DNA of 36,330 bases from Halobacteriales archaeon QS_8_65_32 (GCA_003022925.1 PXRY01000122.1:31104-67433), one strand, 5' to 3'. Counted from the stretch's first letter, positions 24,616 to 33,290 are shown. Translations and numbers: made by a program. The notes: a model not told the origin generated them from the sequence alone.

Positions 24616-24621
24616 CTATTT
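24616..24621 (+). promoter_or_regulatory. Probable TATA box of cdd
   Basis: CTATTT centred about 28 nt before ATG 24647 fits a leaderless cdd-udp transcript, separate from the importer operon. Confidence 0.4.
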
Positions 24622-24646
24622 CACGCCAGCCGACCGACGGAAGAAC

Positions 24647-25087
24647 ATGGACGAAGCCGAACTCGTCGAAGCCGCTCGTGAGGCGCTATCGGCAGCGTAC
24701 GTGCCCTATTCGGAGTACCGAGTCGGCGCGGCACTCCTCACCGCCGACGGCACGGTCTTCACCGGCTGCAACATCGAGAACGCGAACTATTCCAATAGCC
24801 TCCACGCCGAGGAGGTTGCGATCGCCGAAGCCGTGAAGGAAGGCCATCACGAGTTCGCCGCGATCGCCGTGAGTTCGGGCGCGCGCGACGGCGTGACGCC
24901 CTGTGGGATGTGTCGCCAGACGCTTGCGGAGTTCTGCGACGAAGCCCTTCCGGTCTACTGCGACGAGGGTCATGACGGCGACGAAACGGATAGCAGCGCG
25001 ACGATCGCCGAGTACGCTCTCGGCGACCTGTTGCCGAACACCATCTCGCTCGACACCTTAGAAACGGCCGAGGAGGAGAGAGGATGA
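24647..25087 (+). CDS. cdd: Cytidine deaminase
   Basis: A 146-residue zinc enzyme that converts cytidine and deoxycytidine to uridine and deoxyuridine. The substrate loop NIENANYSNSLHAEE and the zinc motif H53-A-E55 with PCGMCRQ (Cys86, Cys89) are clear; Glu55 is the proton shuttle. Short CDAs of this length usually carry Cys at the HAE position, whereas His is typical of the long E. coli-like enzymes, so this is a mixed signature. Its stop overlaps the udp start (ATGA), so the uridine it produces would be handed directly to the phosphorylase. Confidence 0.92.
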   Translation: MDEAELVEAAREALSAAYVPYSEYRVGAALLTADGTVFTGCNIENANYSNSLHAEEVAIAEAVKEGHHEFAAIAVSSGARDGVTPCGMCRQTLAEFCDEALPVYCDEGHDGDETDSSATIAEYALGDLLPNTISLDTLETAEEERG

Positions 25088-25950
25088 GCGAGGGCGCGAC
25101 CGGCGGGAACGACGATCAGGGCCACGGAGGCTACGAGAGCGAAGCGAGCGACGATCGCCAGTACCACCTCGAAGTCGCGCCGGGCGACGTCGCGAGCACG
25201 GTTCTTCTGCCAGGCGACACCGAGCGGGTAGATAAGATCGTCTCGCTGTGGGACGAAGCGGAGGAGGTAGCGACCCATCGGGAGTACCGGACAGTGACGG
25301 GCACATACGAGGGCACGCCGGTTTCGGTGACGTCGACGGGAATCGGGTCGCCGTCAGCGGCGATCGCAGTCGAGGAACTCGCCGAGTGCGGCGTCGATAC
25401 CTTCCTCCGGGTCGGGTCGTGCGGGGCGATCCAACCGAACGTGAGCGTCGGCGATCTCGTCGTCACCTCCGGGGCCGCCCGTCAGGAGGGTACCAGCGAG
25501 GCGTACGTGCGCGAGAGCTACCCCGCAGTCGCGGACTTCGAGATCGTAACGGCGCTCGTCGCCGCCGCCGAGAAGCTGGGGTACGACTACCACGTCGGGA
25601 TCACCGCCTCGACCGACTCGTTCTATGCGGGGCAGGGCCGTGCGGGCTTCGAGGACTACCTCCCTGAGCGCGGGCGGGCGCTCTACGAGGAACTCCAGGG
25701 GGCGAACGTGAAGAACTTCGAGATGGAAGCCGCCGCGATCACAACGCTCGCGAACGTCTTCGGCCTCCGAGCGGGGGCGATATGTACGGTCTATGCCAAT
25801 CGGGTTACTGGAGAATTTCGCACCGAAGGCGAGTCCCGGGCCGCAGAAACTGCAAGCCTCGCTGCTCACCTGCTCGTGCGCATGGATGAGGTGAAAGCGG
25901 ACGCCGGCGCGAAACGCTGGCACGCCGGACTGTCGCTCAATCTCGATTAG
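25084..25950 (+). CDS. udp: Uridine phosphorylase-like nucleoside phosphorylase
   Basis: A 288-residue enzyme of the PNP/UDP family I, which splits nucleosides with phosphate to give base and ribose-1-phosphate. A Gly/Ser/Asp-rich N-terminus of about 28 residues precedes the core. The phosphate-binding LLPGDTERVDKI, the RVGSCGAI strand and the ribose-binding NFEMEAAA are all visible. The family can prefer uridine or purine nucleosides; uridine is favoured here because the gene is coupled to cdd by a 4-nt overlap. Ribose-1-phosphate would be the end product feeding a pentose-bisphosphate route. Confidence 0.87.
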   Translation: MSEGATGGNDDQGHGGYESEASDDRQYHLEVAPGDVASTVLLPGDTERVDKIVSLWDEAEEVATHREYRTVTGTYEGTPVSVTSTGIGSPSAAIAVEELAECGVDTFLRVGSCGAIQPNVSVGDLVVTSGAARQEGTSEAYVRESYPAVADFEIVTALVAAAEKLGYDYHVGITASTDSFYAGQGRAGFEDYLPERGRALYEELQGANVKNFEMEAAAITTLANVFGLRAGAICTVYANRVTGEFRTEGESRAAETASLAAHLLVRMDEVKADAGAKRWHAGLSLNLD

Positions 25951-25997
25951 CAATGTAGCCCACCCGACTCGATTCGCCGAAGCAGTGATTAACTCTC

Positions 25998-27158
25998 CTA
26001 CATATTAGGCCAGGCCCGCGCCGCCCGCCTCACGGTAGTCATATCGGCGATCCAGCGGGCGGCGACGCCCTTTTTCAGCAGTTTCGCTATCGGGCCGCCG
26101 AACGTCCCGATCGGGATCCCCGGAATCCCGTGGGCAACGGCCGTCCCGCCGACCGACACTAAGGTGCCTTTCGACTCGTAGTCCCAGGTTTCTAACGGCT
26201 GGCCGCGGACGGTCCGCGCGAGGTTCTTTCCGGCGACCTCGGCTGCTTGCCAGGCGGCCTGAGCGGTCGGCGGAGCAGGGTTCTCGCCGAGGTCGATGAT
26301 AGCCGAATCCCCGATCGCGAAGACCCGATCGTCCGACGTCCGGAAGGTGGCGTCGGTATTCACCCGGTTGTGGTTGTTCTCGAAAGCAGCGTCGGTGAGA
26401 CACTCCCGGCCGGTGATCCCGCCGGTCCAGACGAACACGTCGTAGTCGAGGGGATTACCATCGTCGAAGTAGATGGTCGACTCGTCGGCTTCGGTGATCG
26501 GATCGGCGGTCGAGATGTGGATATCGCGATCGAGCAGGCGTTTGCGAAGCGCCCCCTGGAGTTCGGGATCGTTGCCGGGAAAGACCTCTTCTAAGGCTTC
26601 GACCAAGTGGATCTCGATGGGAGCATGGCGGCTGTCGCGGAACTCGGCGATCTCGCCGGCGGTCTGGATCCCCGAGAGGCCGGCCCCGCCAACGACGATC
26701 CGGGCGGGATCCTCGTCGGTTGCCTCGCGGGCGGCGGCTTTCACCCCCTCGTGGATCGCAAGCGAGTCCTCCAAGCTCTTGAGCGTGAGCGAAAATTCTT
26801 CGAGGCCGGGGATGCCGTAGTAGGCGGTTCGCGAGCCGAGCGCGACCAGGACGTAGTCGTAGTTGACCGTCGAGCCGTCGTCGAGGGAGATTTCCCGGCT
26901 ATCGGGATCGAGGCCGGCGACGCCGCCTTCGATGAACCGGGTCGAAGGGGATTTGATCGCCTCGACCGGGAGGCGGACGTTGCGCTCGACGTCGGGATTG
27001 CGGATCACGCGGTGGGATTCGTGTAAGACGAGATGGTAGTCCCGATCGGAGACCCACACGACGTCGACGTCGGCGCTGCCATCGAGGTGGTCCTCAAGGC
27101 TCTTGATCGCGCCCGCGCCAGCGTAGCCGGCTCCAAGCACGACGACGGTTTCGGTCAT
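25998..27158 (-). CDS. FAD-dependent NADH dehydrogenase-like oxidoreductase (NDH-2 type)
   Basis: A 386-residue two-dinucleotide-binding-domain flavoprotein. The FAD fingerprint is VVVLGAGYAGAG (5-16), the NAD(P)H site is IVVGGAGLSG, and the second FAD contact is RVFAIGDSA. It resembles type II NADH:quinone oxidoreductases, which pass electrons from NADH to quinone at the membrane face without pumping protons; the C-terminus has a Gly/Ile/Pro-rich amphipathic stretch suited to membrane contact. Sulfide:quinone reductase is less likely because the paired cysteines are absent. TTTGTAT lies 26 nt before the ATG. Confidence 0.85.
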   Translation of the reverse strand: MTETVVVLGAGYAGAGAIKSLEDHLDGSADVDVVWVSDRDYHLVLHESHRVIRNPDVERNVRLPVEAIKSPSTRFIEGGVAGLDPDSREISLDDGSTVNYDYVLVALGSRTAYYGIPGLEEFSLTLKSLEDSLAIHEGVKAAAREATDEDPARIVVGGAGLSGIQTAGEIAEFRDSRHAPIEIHLVEALEEVFPGNDPELQGALRKRLLDRDIHISTADPITEADESTIYFDDGNPLDYDVFVWTGGITGRECLTDAAFENNHNRVNTDATFRTSDDRVFAIGDSAIIDLGENPAPPTAQAAWQAAEVAGKNLARTVRGQPLETWDYESKGTLVSVGGTAVAHGIPGIPIGTFGGPIAKLLKKGVAARWIADMTTVRRAARAWPNM

Positions 27159-27180
27159 ACACGAAAGCGGTCGCGCTCGG

Positions 27181-27187
27181 ATACAAA
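27181..27187 (-). promoter_or_regulatory. Probable TATA box of the NDH-2-like gene
   Basis: TTTGTAT on the minus strand, about 26 nt before the ATG at 27158. The BKACE gene has the same TTTGTATCC form at its promoter. Confidence 0.4.
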
Positions 27188-27319
27188 GCCTTTGAAACTC
27201 CCGTCAACAACAGCGACCGGCCACGACGATCCCCCATCCGATCGGCCGTCGAAGCTGGTCGGCGGCCGATCCCGGTCGACGGCCGACACCAACGGGCAGC
27301 CGTCTCGGTGGGCGTCGTT

Positions 27320-27856
27320 TCAGTGGGCGGCCTGTCCCTTCGCGGGCGCGCGCATGTCGTCGATGGTCAGGATGAGGATGTCGTTGGTGTCGTCCTTGCC
27401 CTCCATGGTGCCTTCGATGATCAGCTGTGAGAGTGGCGTCGGGCCGACGACGATCGAGTCACCTTCGTGAAAGTCACGAACCGATCCCTGGACGCTGATC
27501 TCCGCGCGGCAGAGTTCGGGGTGGTGGACGCTCGTCAGGTCGATCCCGACGACGTTCGCCTCCTCGATGCCCTCGCCGTTGCACGTGAGCGTGACGTCCG
27601 CAGGCTGGTCCATCTGCTCGATTTCTAACGCGCGGTAGGCGCTCGCAGTGGGCTTGTACCCGCCTTTCGGGCCCGGGACGCCCTCAACGAGCTGGAGGGC
27701 TTTCAGGCTCTGCATCTGGTTGCGAATGGTACCGGGATTGCGGTCGACCTCGCCGGCGATGTCTTCGCCTTTGATGGCGTCCTCGGCCTGGCGGTGTAGG
27801 TTTACCAGCGCCGAAAGGATGCGTTTCTGGCTCGGCGTCAGTTCGATCGATGACAT
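27320..27856 (-). CDS. Winged-helix transcriptional regulator (Rrf2/TrmB-like), haloarchaeal
   Basis: A 178-residue protein starting MSSIELTPSQKRIL. Residues 1-75 form a winged helix-turn-helix (ILSALVNLHRQAEDAIKGED, then NPGTIRNQMQSLKALQLVEG as recognition helix and PGPKGGYKPT as the wing). The C-terminal 95 residues are beta-rich (TLTCNGEGIEEANVVGIDLTSVHHPELCRAEISVQG) and probably sense a ligand or form the dimer. Databases usually name this haloarchaeal family Rrf2-like or simply HTH; no Fe-S cysteine cluster is present, only isolated Cys. It may regulate the adjacent flavoprotein gene, transcribed from the same strand 161 nt downstream. Confidence 0.75.
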   Translation of the reverse strand: MSSIELTPSQKRILSALVNLHRQAEDAIKGEDIAGEVDRNPGTIRNQMQSLKALQLVEGVPGPKGGYKPTASAYRALEIEQMDQPADVTLTCNGEGIEEANVVGIDLTSVHHPELCRAEISVQGSVRDFHEGDSIVVGPTPLSQLIIEGTMEGKDDTNDILILTIDDMRAPAKGQAAH

Positions 27857-28100
27857 AAGGGAGCCTTCGCTACAATACGGCTTAAATCCGGCGGGTGTGT
27901 CGAGTTCCTATCACTGGGGGCGAAAACCCGGAGAAGGCAGCCGGATCCCGCTCGTTCACGAACCGAAGGCGATCGGACCGCCTGTGGCAGACAGCCGGTT
28001 CGGCACGACCGCGATCGGCCTCCGGTAGTACGGACCTACCGTCACCGGAGAGCGTGGCCGGACCGGTATGACTATGCGGGCGGAGTCGCGCGGGTGAGGT

Positions 28101-29027
28101 ATGGACGGCAAACGCGTGCTCGTTACCGGCGGCGCGGGCTTCATCGGGTCGAACCTCGCGAATCACTTAGTCGAGCACAACGAGGTGGTCGCGGTCGACG
28201 ACCTCTATCTGGGGACGCCCGACAACGTGGACGAGCGAGTCGAGTTCGTCGAGGCGAGCGTGCTCGACGACGACCTCCCGACCGACGTCGACTGCGTGTT
28301 TCACTTGGCCGCGCTTTCTTCCCGGGAGATGTTGGAAGAACACCCCCGCGAAGGGGCGAAGGTCAATATCGAGGGGTTCATCAACGTCGTCGAGCAGGCT
28401 CGGAAGAGTGGGTGTGAGACGATCGTCTACGCCTCGACGTCCTCCGCGTACGGCAGCCAGCGCGAACCCTGTCCCGAGGGCATGGCGCTACAGGCCTCGA
28501 CGGGCTACGACGCCTCGATGCTCGGCCGGGAGCGCTACGCCGAGTATTACAGCGACTTCCACGACCTCTCGCTGGCAGGGCTGCGATTCTTCTCGGTGTA
28601 TCAGGGTTACGGCGGCAACGAAGAACACAAAGGGACCTACGCCAACACGATCTCGCAGTTCGCGAGCGACGTCGCCGGCGGGCGCGCGCCGGTCCTGTGG
28701 GGTGACGGCACCCAGACGCGCGATTTCACCTACGTCGACGACATCGTTCGCGGAGTCGTCCTCGCGGCCGAAGAGCGCCTCGACGGCGTCTACAATCTCG
28801 GCACCGGGGAGAGCTACAGTTTCAACGAGACGATTGCACGGATCAACGACGAACTCGGCACCGACGTCGAGCCCGAGTACGAGCCCGTCCCGCTAGAGAA
28901 CTACGTCTATCACACCTGCGCCGACCGATCGAGGATGCACGAGGCAACCGGTTGGGAGCCCGAAATCCCCTTCGAGGAGGGCGTCAGACGGGTCTGTGCG
29001 CCCTACCTGGACGACGCGGACGAGTAA
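28101..29027 (+). CDS. GalE-like NAD-dependent epimerase/dehydratase, catalytic Lys replaced by Met
   Basis: A 308-residue extended short-chain dehydrogenase. The NAD motif is VTGGAGFIGSN (8-18), the STSSAYG strand carries the catalytic Ser/Thr, and Tyr136 begins the YxxxK box. Here that box reads YDASM, with Met140 (codon ATG at 28518) where the family has Lys (AAG or AAA). The rest, including FFSVYQGYGGNEEHKGTYAN and GDGTQTRDFTYVDDIVRG, is well conserved. Such enzymes epimerise UDP-sugars for glycan synthesis. Without the Lys, activity should be strongly reduced or changed. ATG 28101 is the natural start, with ACTATG about 26 nt upstream. Confidence 0.85.
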   Translation: MDGKRVLVTGGAGFIGSNLANHLVEHNEVVAVDDLYLGTPDNVDERVEFVEASVLDDDLPTDVDCVFHLAALSSREMLEEHPREGAKVNIEGFINVVEQARKSGCETIVYASTSSAYGSQREPCPEGMALQASTGYDASMLGRERYAEYYSDFHDLSLAGLRFFSVYQGYGGNEEHKGTYANTISQFASDVAGGRAPVLWGDGTQTRDFTYVDDIVRGVVLAAEERLDGVYNLGTGESYSFNETIARINDELGTDVEPEYEPVPLENYVYHTCADRSRMHEATGWEPEIPFEEGVRRVCAPYLDDADE

Positions 29028-29236
29028 CGAGCGAGAAACAAGCGGTGACGAACGGGCACGTCGGGTCCATTAGGTCCGTTGAGCATGTCGGGTTACGTCG
29101 GGTCGCGCCGGACGAACCCGAGCCGTCGGCGGTGCCGGTGGATGGGCGTCCATAGCCCCGAACCCGATCGTCCTAACAGTATCCGATCGGGCAGCGAAGG
29201 CCGGCGGAACCGGTCGTGGCGGCCCGTTTCGGTTGG

Positions 29237-30679
29237 CTACGTCCGTGCCGTCGGCGCGAGCACGGGTTCGATCGCGCCGACCAGGCCGGCGACTTCGCCT
29301 GCCTCGACGTCGCGAACGGCGTCGACGATTCCTTCGCAGTCGCTCGTCGAGAGGCCCGCGGCGGTCACGGTCCGCTCGAATTTTTCGGTGACGCCCGCCC
29401 AGCCCAGTGGATTTTCGGGCTCGCCCCGGGCCGTCTCGACGAACCGATCGTACGTTCGACCGCCGGTCTCGACGACGACGCGGGCGGCCCACTGCTCGGG
29501 GAAGCGTCCGGCTACCTCGGCGCTCGTCCCGACGTCGGTCGCGTCCATGAGGTCCCGGAAGCGGGGGTCGTCGAGGTCGTCCTGTGCGTCGAGAAAGGCC
29601 GGCAGGCCCGCAGTGCCCGCGGTGAGCACGAGGGCCGCGCAGAAGGGCGCGCTGAACTGGCAGTCGACGAAGTTCTCGGGGCGGCGCTTTCGCTCGGTCG
29701 GCTCACCCGTGAGCGTCACGCCGGGTGTCGGCAGCGATATCGTGATCGACTCGACGTCGCCGGGATCGACGTCTGATGCGACGTGCGAAAGCGCGTCTAT
29801 CGCCGGATGGACGTATCGACAGCAGGGGTAGGGCTTGATCGCCGTTTCGAGCACGGCGGGCGGTTCGCCCACGTGGTCGAACGCCTCGGGGTTCGGATCG
29901 TCGGAGTACCCGCGAAGGAACCCATGGGAACCCCCGAACGGACGGGCCCCAGCCCGAAAGCCGCTTTCGGCGAGCGCCGTTGCGAGCACGGCCCGGCGGG
30001 CAGCGAGGCCGGGATGCAGGCGTTTGTTCCACGCGCCGTTCTCCAGAAATCCGAGCGAGCCGGCCGCCTGGCTCGCGTTGACCCCGAAGGCCGTCTCGAT
30101 TTCGGCGCTATCGAGACCGGCGACGACGCCCGCGGCGGCGGTCGCGCCGAAGGTGCCACAGGTAGCCGTCAGGTGAAAGCCCCGGTCGTAATGGGAGTCC
30201 GGGTTCACTGCCCGGCCCACAGTACAAGAGACGTCGTAACCCGCGGAGATCGCCGCGAGCAAGGTGTCGGAGGTCACTTCCTCGCGTTCGGCGATCGCGA
30301 GCGCGGCGGCGATCACCGGCGCGCCGGGGTGGAGCGACGATTCACGATGGGTGTCGTCGAAATCGAGGCTGTGGGCGAGCGCGCCGTTCGCGAGCGCGGC
30401 GTGCTCGGCGGTCCCTCGTGAGCCGTCCGTGAGCAGCGTCGCTTCGCCGTTGTCGCGTCCGCTCGTGTTTACGCCGGCCGGAGAACCGGAACCGGCGAGC
30501 GTCTCGATCGCCGCCTCGAAGGCGGGCGTCGAGCGGGCGTGAACGCGCGCGCCGAGCGCCACGCCGAGGAAGTCGAGCAAGTGGCGTTGCAGGTTCGAGC
30601 GGACTTCCTCCGATCGGTCACGCTCGCGCGCGGCGGCCGCGTGCCGGGCGAGTCGCGTCGCGCCATCCCAACTCGTCAT
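29237..30679 (-). CDS. MmgE/PrpD family protein
   Basis: A 480-residue protein of the MmgE/PrpD family, which includes 2-methylcitrate dehydratase, iminodisuccinate epimerase and cis-aconitate decarboxylase. Landmarks are the helical start ending LLDFLGVALGARVH, ALANGALAHSLDFDDTH, HPGAPVIAAALAIAE, SAGYDVSCTVGRA, and ASQAAGSLGFLENGAWNKRLHPGLAARRAVLATALA. The KPYPCCRYVHPAIDAL segment opens the C-terminal domain. It probably dehydrates, isomerises or decarboxylates a tricarboxylic-type acid. ATG 30679 is chosen because a TTAT box lies about 27-30 nt upstream; ATG 30706 is an alternative. Confidence 0.85.
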   Translation of the reverse strand: MTSWDGATRLARHAAAARERDRSEEVRSNLQRHLLDFLGVALGARVHARSTPAFEAAIETLAGSGSPAGVNTSGRDNGEATLLTDGSRGTAEHAALANGALAHSLDFDDTHRESSLHPGAPVIAAALAIAEREEVTSDTLLAAISAGYDVSCTVGRAVNPDSHYDRGFHLTATCGTFGATAAAGVVAGLDSAEIETAFGVNASQAAGSLGFLENGAWNKRLHPGLAARRAVLATALAESGFRAGARPFGGSHGFLRGYSDDPNPEAFDHVGEPPAVLETAIKPYPCCRYVHPAIDALSHVASDVDPGDVESITISLPTPGVTLTGEPTERKRRPENFVDCQFSAPFCAALVLTAGTAGLPAFLDAQDDLDDPRFRDLMDATDVGTSAEVAGRFPEQWAARVVVETGGRTYDRFVETARGEPENPLGWAGVTEKFERTVTAAGLSTSDCEGIVDAVRDVEAGEVAGLVGAIEPVLAPTART

Positions 30680-30882
30680 AGCCTCGTCCTGGGACGAGAG
30701 CGTCATAAGCGCCCGGATAAGCGGACGCACGACGCGAGCGGACGAGTGAAAGGCGACGAGCCATCGAGGCGTGGCACGCGGCGAGGCGGCCGTTTTCCCC
30801 GCCCTCGTTTCCCATGGCTCGTGAGAACGGGACGGCTCGCGAGGGCGGGGAACTACGGTCGTGCGCTTCGTCCGAGACGGCG

Positions 30883-31455
30883 ATGACACGCATCAACGAG
30901 AACGACATCGAGTGGGGCGAGCGCGACGAAGGGGAGACGGCCTTTCGTCGCAAGCAATTGAGCGACGCGGCCGGCGGGCGGGAAATCGGGTGTAGCCTCT
31001 ACGAACTCCCGCCGGGGAAACGATCGTGGCCGTATCACTACCACACCGCGAACGAGGAGGCGCTATACGTTCTCTCGGGGAGCGGAACCCTCCGCGTCGG
31101 CGTCGGGAGCGGGGACGGCGGAAGCGACACCGGCGACCGCGACGACAATGGCATCGAGGACGACGGCGACCTCGCAAGCGACGGCGGCGATAGCGCGATC
31201 GAATCCCTGGTCCTCGAAGCGGGCGACTACGCGGCGTTTCCCACCGACGAGACTGGCGGCCACCAGGTCGTGAACGACGCCGACGAACCGCTTCGGTACC
31301 TGCTCGTCTCGACGATGACCGAACCCGATATTACGGTGTACCCCGAGATGGACAAGTTCGGCGTCTACGTCGGTGCCGCGCCCGGCGGTCGCGAGGACCG
31401 CCCCTTCGAGGGATACTACCGGATCGACGACGACGTCGACTATTGGGAAGAGTGA
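30883..31455 (+). CDS. Cupin domain protein
   Basis: A 190-residue single-domain cupin. Motif 1 is SWPYHYHTANEEALYVLSGSG (metal ligands His, His, Glu) and motif 2 is GDYAAFPTDETGGHQVVN (His ligand). A 30-residue Gly/Asp/Ser insertion (about 75-107) separates the two motifs and probably extends a beta-hairpin. Cupins of this shape are sugar isomerases, dioxygenases or small-molecule binders; the reaction is not readable. It is divergent from the MmgE/PrpD gene and lies 47 nt before the SDR gene, so the two may be co-transcribed. I chose ATG 30883; the extension to 30814 reads poorly. Confidence 0.8.
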   Translation: MTRINENDIEWGERDEGETAFRRKQLSDAAGGREIGCSLYELPPGKRSWPYHYHTANEEALYVLSGSGTLRVGVGSGDGGSDTGDRDDNGIEDDGDLASDGGDSAIESLVLEAGDYAAFPTDETGGHQVVNDADEPLRYLLVSTMTEPDITVYPEMDKFGVYVGAAPGGREDRPFEGYYRIDDDVDYWEE

Positions 31456-31502
31456 TCGAGCGGCGGCCGAACGCTTTTGCCCGCGGTCGTCCACCCGGAG
31501 CT

Positions 31503-32297
31503 ATGCCCGAAGCGACGCTACGGATCGACGGCGAGCACGCGGCGATCACCGGCGCTGGCCGGGGAATCGGCCGGCAGATCGCGGCGGCGCTGCTCGACGC
31601 GGGGGTAAACGTCGCGGTCAACGACGTCAGCCCCGAAGCACTCGACGACGCGAGCGAGGACCTCGGCGATCGAGCGGGTGACCTGCACACCCACCACGGG
31701 GACGCCGCCGACCCCGACGCGATGGAAGAACTGATCGACGAGGCGGTCGAGTCGTTCGGCGGCCTCGATATCCTTGTTAACAACGTCGGGGTCGCCGGCC
31801 CGACGAAGCCAGTCGAGGAGATCTCTCACGAGGAGTTCTTCTCGACGCTCGACGTGAATCTCGGGGGACTCTTCGAGGCGACGCGGGCGGCGACCTCCCA
31901 CCTGCGGGAGAGCGACGCCGGGCGCGTGGTAAACATTTCCTCGATGAGCGGGAAACGCCCGCTGCGGGATCGAACGCCCTACACCACGGCGAAGACCGGG
32001 ATCATCGGTTTCACGCGCACGCTGGCGACCGAACTCGGGCCTGACGGGATCACCGCGAACGCGATCTGTCCGGGCAGCGTCGCGGGTCCCCGGCTCGATC
32101 GCGTGATCGAGGGCCAGGCCGAAAGTCAGAACCGACCGGTCGAGGAGGTGCGCGAGGAGTTCCGCGATATCTCGCCGATGGGTGAGTTTACCCAACCGGA
32201 AGACGTCGCCGACGCCGTGGTCTTTCTCTGTTCGGCCCGAGCGGAGCGGATCACCGGCGAGGACTTGAATGTCTCGGCGGGCGTCGTGATGTACTGA
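31503..32297 (+). CDS. SDR family oxidoreductase
   Basis: A 264-residue classical short-chain dehydrogenase. The cofactor motif is TGAGRGIG (16-23), the NNVG motif follows at 93-96, and the catalytic triad is Ser147 or 148 in VVNISSMSG with Tyr160 and Lys164 (YTTAK). The end IKxx-like ITGEDLNVSAG(V) fits 3-oxoacyl-ACP reductase and sugar/hydroxyacid dehydrogenase types. It would interconvert a secondary alcohol and ketone with NAD(P). GGAG lies 6 nt before the ATG as a possible ribosome site, and a CTTTTGC box about 28 nt upstream. The beta-keto acid it might make could be the substrate of the neighbouring BKACE enzyme; that is inference. Confidence 0.88.
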   Translation: MPEATLRIDGEHAAITGAGRGIGRQIAAALLDAGVNVAVNDVSPEALDDASEDLGDRAGDLHTHHGDAADPDAMEELIDEAVESFGGLDILVNNVGVAGPTKPVEEISHEEFFSTLDVNLGGLFEATRAATSHLRESDAGRVVNISSMSGKRPLRDRTPYTTAKTGIIGFTRTLATELGPDGITANAICPGSVAGPRLDRVIEGQAESQNRPVEEVREEFRDISPMGEFTQPEDVADAVVFLCSARAERITGEDLNVSAGVVMY

Positions 32298-32348
32298 GTC
32301 GCCGATCGCCGAGGGCTCGTCGCCCCGCAGTCGAGCCCGAAAGCGGTC

Positions 32349-33290
32349 TCAGAAGGCCGTCTCGGCGGGGTCCTTGAGTTCCAAGAAGTCTCGAACCTCC
32401 TCGGGCGTCGCGGGTTCCCGGCCGGCGATCTGCCAGGCGAGGTCAACGATCCGTTCGACCTGCTCAGCGTTCGACTCGGCGAGGCGGCCGCGTTCGAGGT
32501 AGAGGTTGTCCTCTAAGCCGACCCGGGCCTGGGCACCCATCGAGATCGCCTGAGTGGTGAGGGGGAACTGGTTTTGGCCCGCGCCGATAACGGACAAGGA
32601 ATAGTCGTCGCCGAACAGATCGTCGACGACGCGTTTCATGTGTACGAGATTTTCGGCCGACGCGCCGATCCCGCCGTGGATGCCCATCACGAACTCGACG
32701 TGCAATGGGGGGGAAATCCACCCCTGCTCGACGCAGTGAGCGAGGTTGTAGAGATGGCCGACGTCGTAACATTCGAGGCTCGGGACCGTGCCGTGATCCG
32801 AGATGGTATTCATTATTACCTCCAGGTCGCCGAAGGTGTTCTGGAAGATCAGGTCGGTCGTCGATTCGAGGTATTCGGGTTCCCAGTCGTACTCGAACTC
32901 TTCGACACCGGCGAGCATCGGATAGAGCCCGAAGTTGATCGAGCCCATATTACACGAACACATCTCGGGTTCGAGCGCGGGCACCACCGAGATCCGTTCT
33001 TCGGGCGGGCTGTTGGGCGCACCGCCGGTGGTCGGCTGGATCACGACGTCTACCTCTTCGCGGACCTGCGTGGCGACCTCGTGAAACAGATCGGTGTCGT
33101 TGACAGGTCTGCCGGTCTCGGGGTCCCGAACGTGGATGTGGACGACCGCAGCGCCGGCTTCGGCGGCCGCGATACACTCGCTCGCGATCTCCTCGGGCGT
33201 CGTCGGGAGGTGAGGCGACATCGACGGCGTGTGGATCGCGCCGGTCACCGCACACGTGACGATCACGTTCCCGCTGTCTAAAGTGCGCAT
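32349..33290 (-). CDS. Beta-keto acid cleavage enzyme (BKACE, DUF849 family)
   Basis: A 313-residue TIM-barrel of the BKACE family, whose founding member Kce cleaves 3-keto-5-aminohexanoate with acetyl-CoA to acetoacetate and an acyl-CoA. Landmarks are IVTCAVTGAIHTPSMSPHLPTTPEEIA (start), the zinc-ligand strand VVHIHVRD, the PTTGG loop, MCSCNMGSINFG and the late GIHGGIGASAENL and VIGAGQNQF. Substrates in the family include dehydrocarnitine and various beta-keto acids. It converges with the SDR gene, 51 nt apart. TTTTTGTAT lies 25 nt before its ATG. Confidence 0.92.
   Translation of the reverse strand: MRTLDSGNVIVTCAVTGAIHTPSMSPHLPTTPEEIASECIAAAEAGAAVVHIHVRDPETGRPVNDTDLFHEVATQVREEVDVVIQPTTGGAPNSPPEERISVVPALEPEMCSCNMGSINFGLYPMLAGVEEFEYDWEPEYLESTTDLIFQNTFGDLEVIMNTISDHGTVPSLECYDVGHLYNLAHCVEQGWISPPLHVEFVMGIHGGIGASAENLVHMKRVVDDLFGDDYSLSVIGAGQNQFPLTTQAISMGAQARVGLEDNLYLERGRLAESNAEQVERIVDLAWQIAGREPATPEEVRDFLELKDPAETAF

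Noticed and set aside
24446-24646. Short open frames in the C-rich gap before cdd
   Set aside because: No acidic bias, no recognisable motif and no good start; they overlap a likely promoter.
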